Below are positions 62,761-64,000 of a stretch of 64,000 nt of DNA, one piece after another. How positions within the stretch are numbered: the first letter of the stretch is position 1; every line of letters begins with the position of its first letter. The notes under the pieces were generated by a model. The model ran no database searches. It worked only from the letters and a program-made list of their open reading frames with translations, and was not told the DNA's origin. The stretch comes from an uncultured Amylibacter sp. GTDB lineage: Bacteria > Pseudomonadota > Alphaproteobacteria > Rhodobacterales > Rhodobacteraceae. Both the position numbers and the translations under genes were made by a program. The stretch is from assembly GCA_959347425.1 (NCBI GenBank), contig OY365741.1, positions 1,388,501 through 1,452,500 on the forward strand, in the 5' to 3' direction.

Positions 62761-63999
62761 CTAATTCAAAAATCCTTTTTCTTTCGCGGCGGCGGTATAA
62801 GCAGCCTCCGTATCCGCCAGAGTTTGCCCAGCCGTTTCATCGCCTTTCAAAAAATCGGCGATATTATCGCCAAGGGCTGTGTGCAACAAACCTTGATAGG
62901 GCAACATAGGATAGGGTTTTGTATTGGCAGCAATCGCGGCAAAAACACCATCATTGACGGCGGCGGGTTTATAGCCATCTATCATCCACACGGCTTGTCC
63001 CATCGTTTCATCGTTTAAAATGTTTGGGCTGGTTGCGTGTAGCATCGCCAGAAACGTAGCCTCTGCATCCGCGTCAGAGATGTTTTTGGCAACCGTCCAG
63101 CCATCCCACCATAGGGTAGATGCGGGCTCATTGCCACCACCAACGGTTAGGGGTGGTCCCACGCGCAGGTTGTTATAGACCTCAGGCGCGGCACCTTCAT
63201 CATCCATGAGACTACCCATACGCGATCCCCACATGCTCATCAAAGCGACATTGCCAGCCTCAACTTCCGCCGATGTTGCATTGGAATCATGCGTCAGGTA
63301 ATCGGGGTTCATGTATTCGCTTAACGCCTTTAACATGTTTAATGTCGCGATACCTTTTTCATTGTTTATCGCAACCTCTGCCGAACCCTGTTTATAGAAT
63401 TCGCCACCGAAACCGATGTACATATTGACGAATTCTTCCGCCAGATTCCAGCCCGCTTTATACGCGCCGCCAATCGGGTTTGCCATAATCCCCGCATCGC
63501 GGATTTTCTGTGCGGCGGCCAGCATGTCTTCATAGCTCTTCGGCACATCCGCCCCGATTTTATCCAAAACATCGGCGCGATAAGCCAGAGTTTGCGCGTT
63601 TGCCATAAAAGCAACCGCCATGATATTGCCATTTATCGTAATCAGGCGATTCTTTGGCAGATTGGGCGCGTGTTTGGCAACCAAATCATTCAAAGGGCGC
63701 ACCACATCCTCATTCATCAGGGCAATAAGCGATGAATTGGCGATAATCGCGCTGGTATATTCGGCAGGATTGCCTTGCATCCCTGCCAGATTGATTTTTT
63801 GATGGTCGGCGGTTAAATTAGCCTCACCTGTGATATTATCACAAGCCGTAGCCGCATTTGCAACCGTGTGAATCGCTGGGAATTCATTGCCAACGATACT
63901 GACACGCCCTGCTGTAATGCCGCAATCTGCGGAATAAGCAATGCTGCCAGCACATGCCAGCGTCACACCAAGTGTTAGAGTTTTTGTAAAAGGGTTCAT
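62761..63999 (-). CDS. ABC transporter extracellular solute-binding protein, family 1
   Basis: 412 residues with signal peptide (about 1-24, AYS-A-type cleavage; the TLAC sequence is a poor lipobox). Family 1 pattern: LNDLVAKHAPNLP, NANAQTLAYRADVLDKIGAD-like region near 135-155, and GNVALMSMWGSRMG near 250. First gene of the minus-strand operon. The ATG is complete, ending one base before the window edge; its promoter is outside. Confidence 0.9.
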   Translation of the reverse strand: MNPFTKTLTLGVTLACAGSIAYSADCGITAGRVSIVGNEFPAIHTVANAATACDNITGEANLTADHQKINLAGMQGNPAEYTSAIIANSSLIALMNEDVVRPLNDLVAKHAPNLPKNRLITINGNIMAVAFMANAQTLAYRADVLDKIGADVPKSYEDMLAAAQKIRDAGIMANPIGGAYKAGWNLAEEFVNMYIGFGGEFYKQGSAEVAINNEKGIATLNMLKALSEYMNPDYLTHDSNATSAEVEAGNVALMSMWGSRMGSLMDDEGAAPEVYNNLRVGPPLTVGGGNEPASTLWWDGWTVAKNISDADAEATFLAMLHATSPNILNDETMGQAVWMIDGYKPAAVNDGVFAAIAANTKPYPMLPYQGLLHTALGDNIADFLKGDETAGQTLADTEAAYTAAAKEKGFLN

Positions 64000-64000
64000 A

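Overview
The window looks like a chromosomal segment of a Gram-negative, probably marine, alphaproteobacterium. This is inferred from protein families: Sec/lipobox lipoproteins, a soluble transhydrogenase, a glutathione-dependent formaldehyde dehydrogenase, several sugar-acid ABC transporters, and a RraA/cupin/SnoaL catabolic cluster. No rRNA, tRNA, CRISPR array or transposase was recognised, so the placement rests on gene content only.

Layout. (1) 1-6861, minus strand: glycine cleavage genes gcvT-gcvH-gcvP (gcvP runs off the left edge), a soluble pyridine nucleotide transhydrogenase, an iodotyrosine-deiodinase-like nitroreductase and a 1-Cys peroxiredoxin. A 0.5-kb gene-free stretch (3483-4039) holds two convergent copies of a structured interspersed repeat. 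(2) 6862-15000: an AT-richer accessory region. It has small lipoproteins, a cytosine-5 DNA methyltransferase paired with a GHKL ATPase carrying a C-terminal HEPN-like RX4H motif (candidate defence pair), an ankyrin protein, and two small proteins built from the barrel module of the giant protein. Three related structured leader elements (about 6994-7210, 7873-7971, 12031-12253) precede accessory genes. The housekeeping-like adhC sits in the middle. (3) 15019-19064: GNAT acetyltransferase, katG with tandem hairpin terminators, and an AAA/DUF4143 ATPase. (4) 19349-40621: one uninterrupted 7,090-codon gene for a giant lipoprotein made of Cys-rich segments alternating with 14 beta-barrel-like modules, some of them recently duplicated.

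(5) 40771-53693, plus strand: a sugar-acid regulon. It has a beta-propeller protein, a PdxA2-type dehydrogenase, a rhamnonate-dehydratase-like enolase-superfamily enzyme, a DHDPS-family lyase, an alpha-ketoglutarate-semialdehyde dehydrogenase, a LacI regulator, a complete ABC sugar-type importer, a cytochrome b561-like membrane protein and an SMP-30 lactonase. Together they suggest lactone -> aldonate/aldarate -> 2-keto-3-deoxy acid -> ketoglutarate semialdehyde -> 2-oxoglutarate. Three copies of the pseudo-palindrome TGTKAYCGRTMACA at the two promoter regions are the likely LacI-protein operators. (6) 53707-63999, minus strand: a second importer (binding protein plus two permeases, no ATPase) followed by a HisD-like dehydrogenase, two double SnoaL-like proteins, a bicupin, a RraA-family protein, a MetE-like protein and an alpha/beta hydrolase. 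They form a tight, partly ATGA-overlapped operon for an unidentified substrate.

The most unusual content is the giant modular surface-type lipoprotein with its small paralogues, and the family of leader elements whose long stems differ in sequence but keep base pairing.
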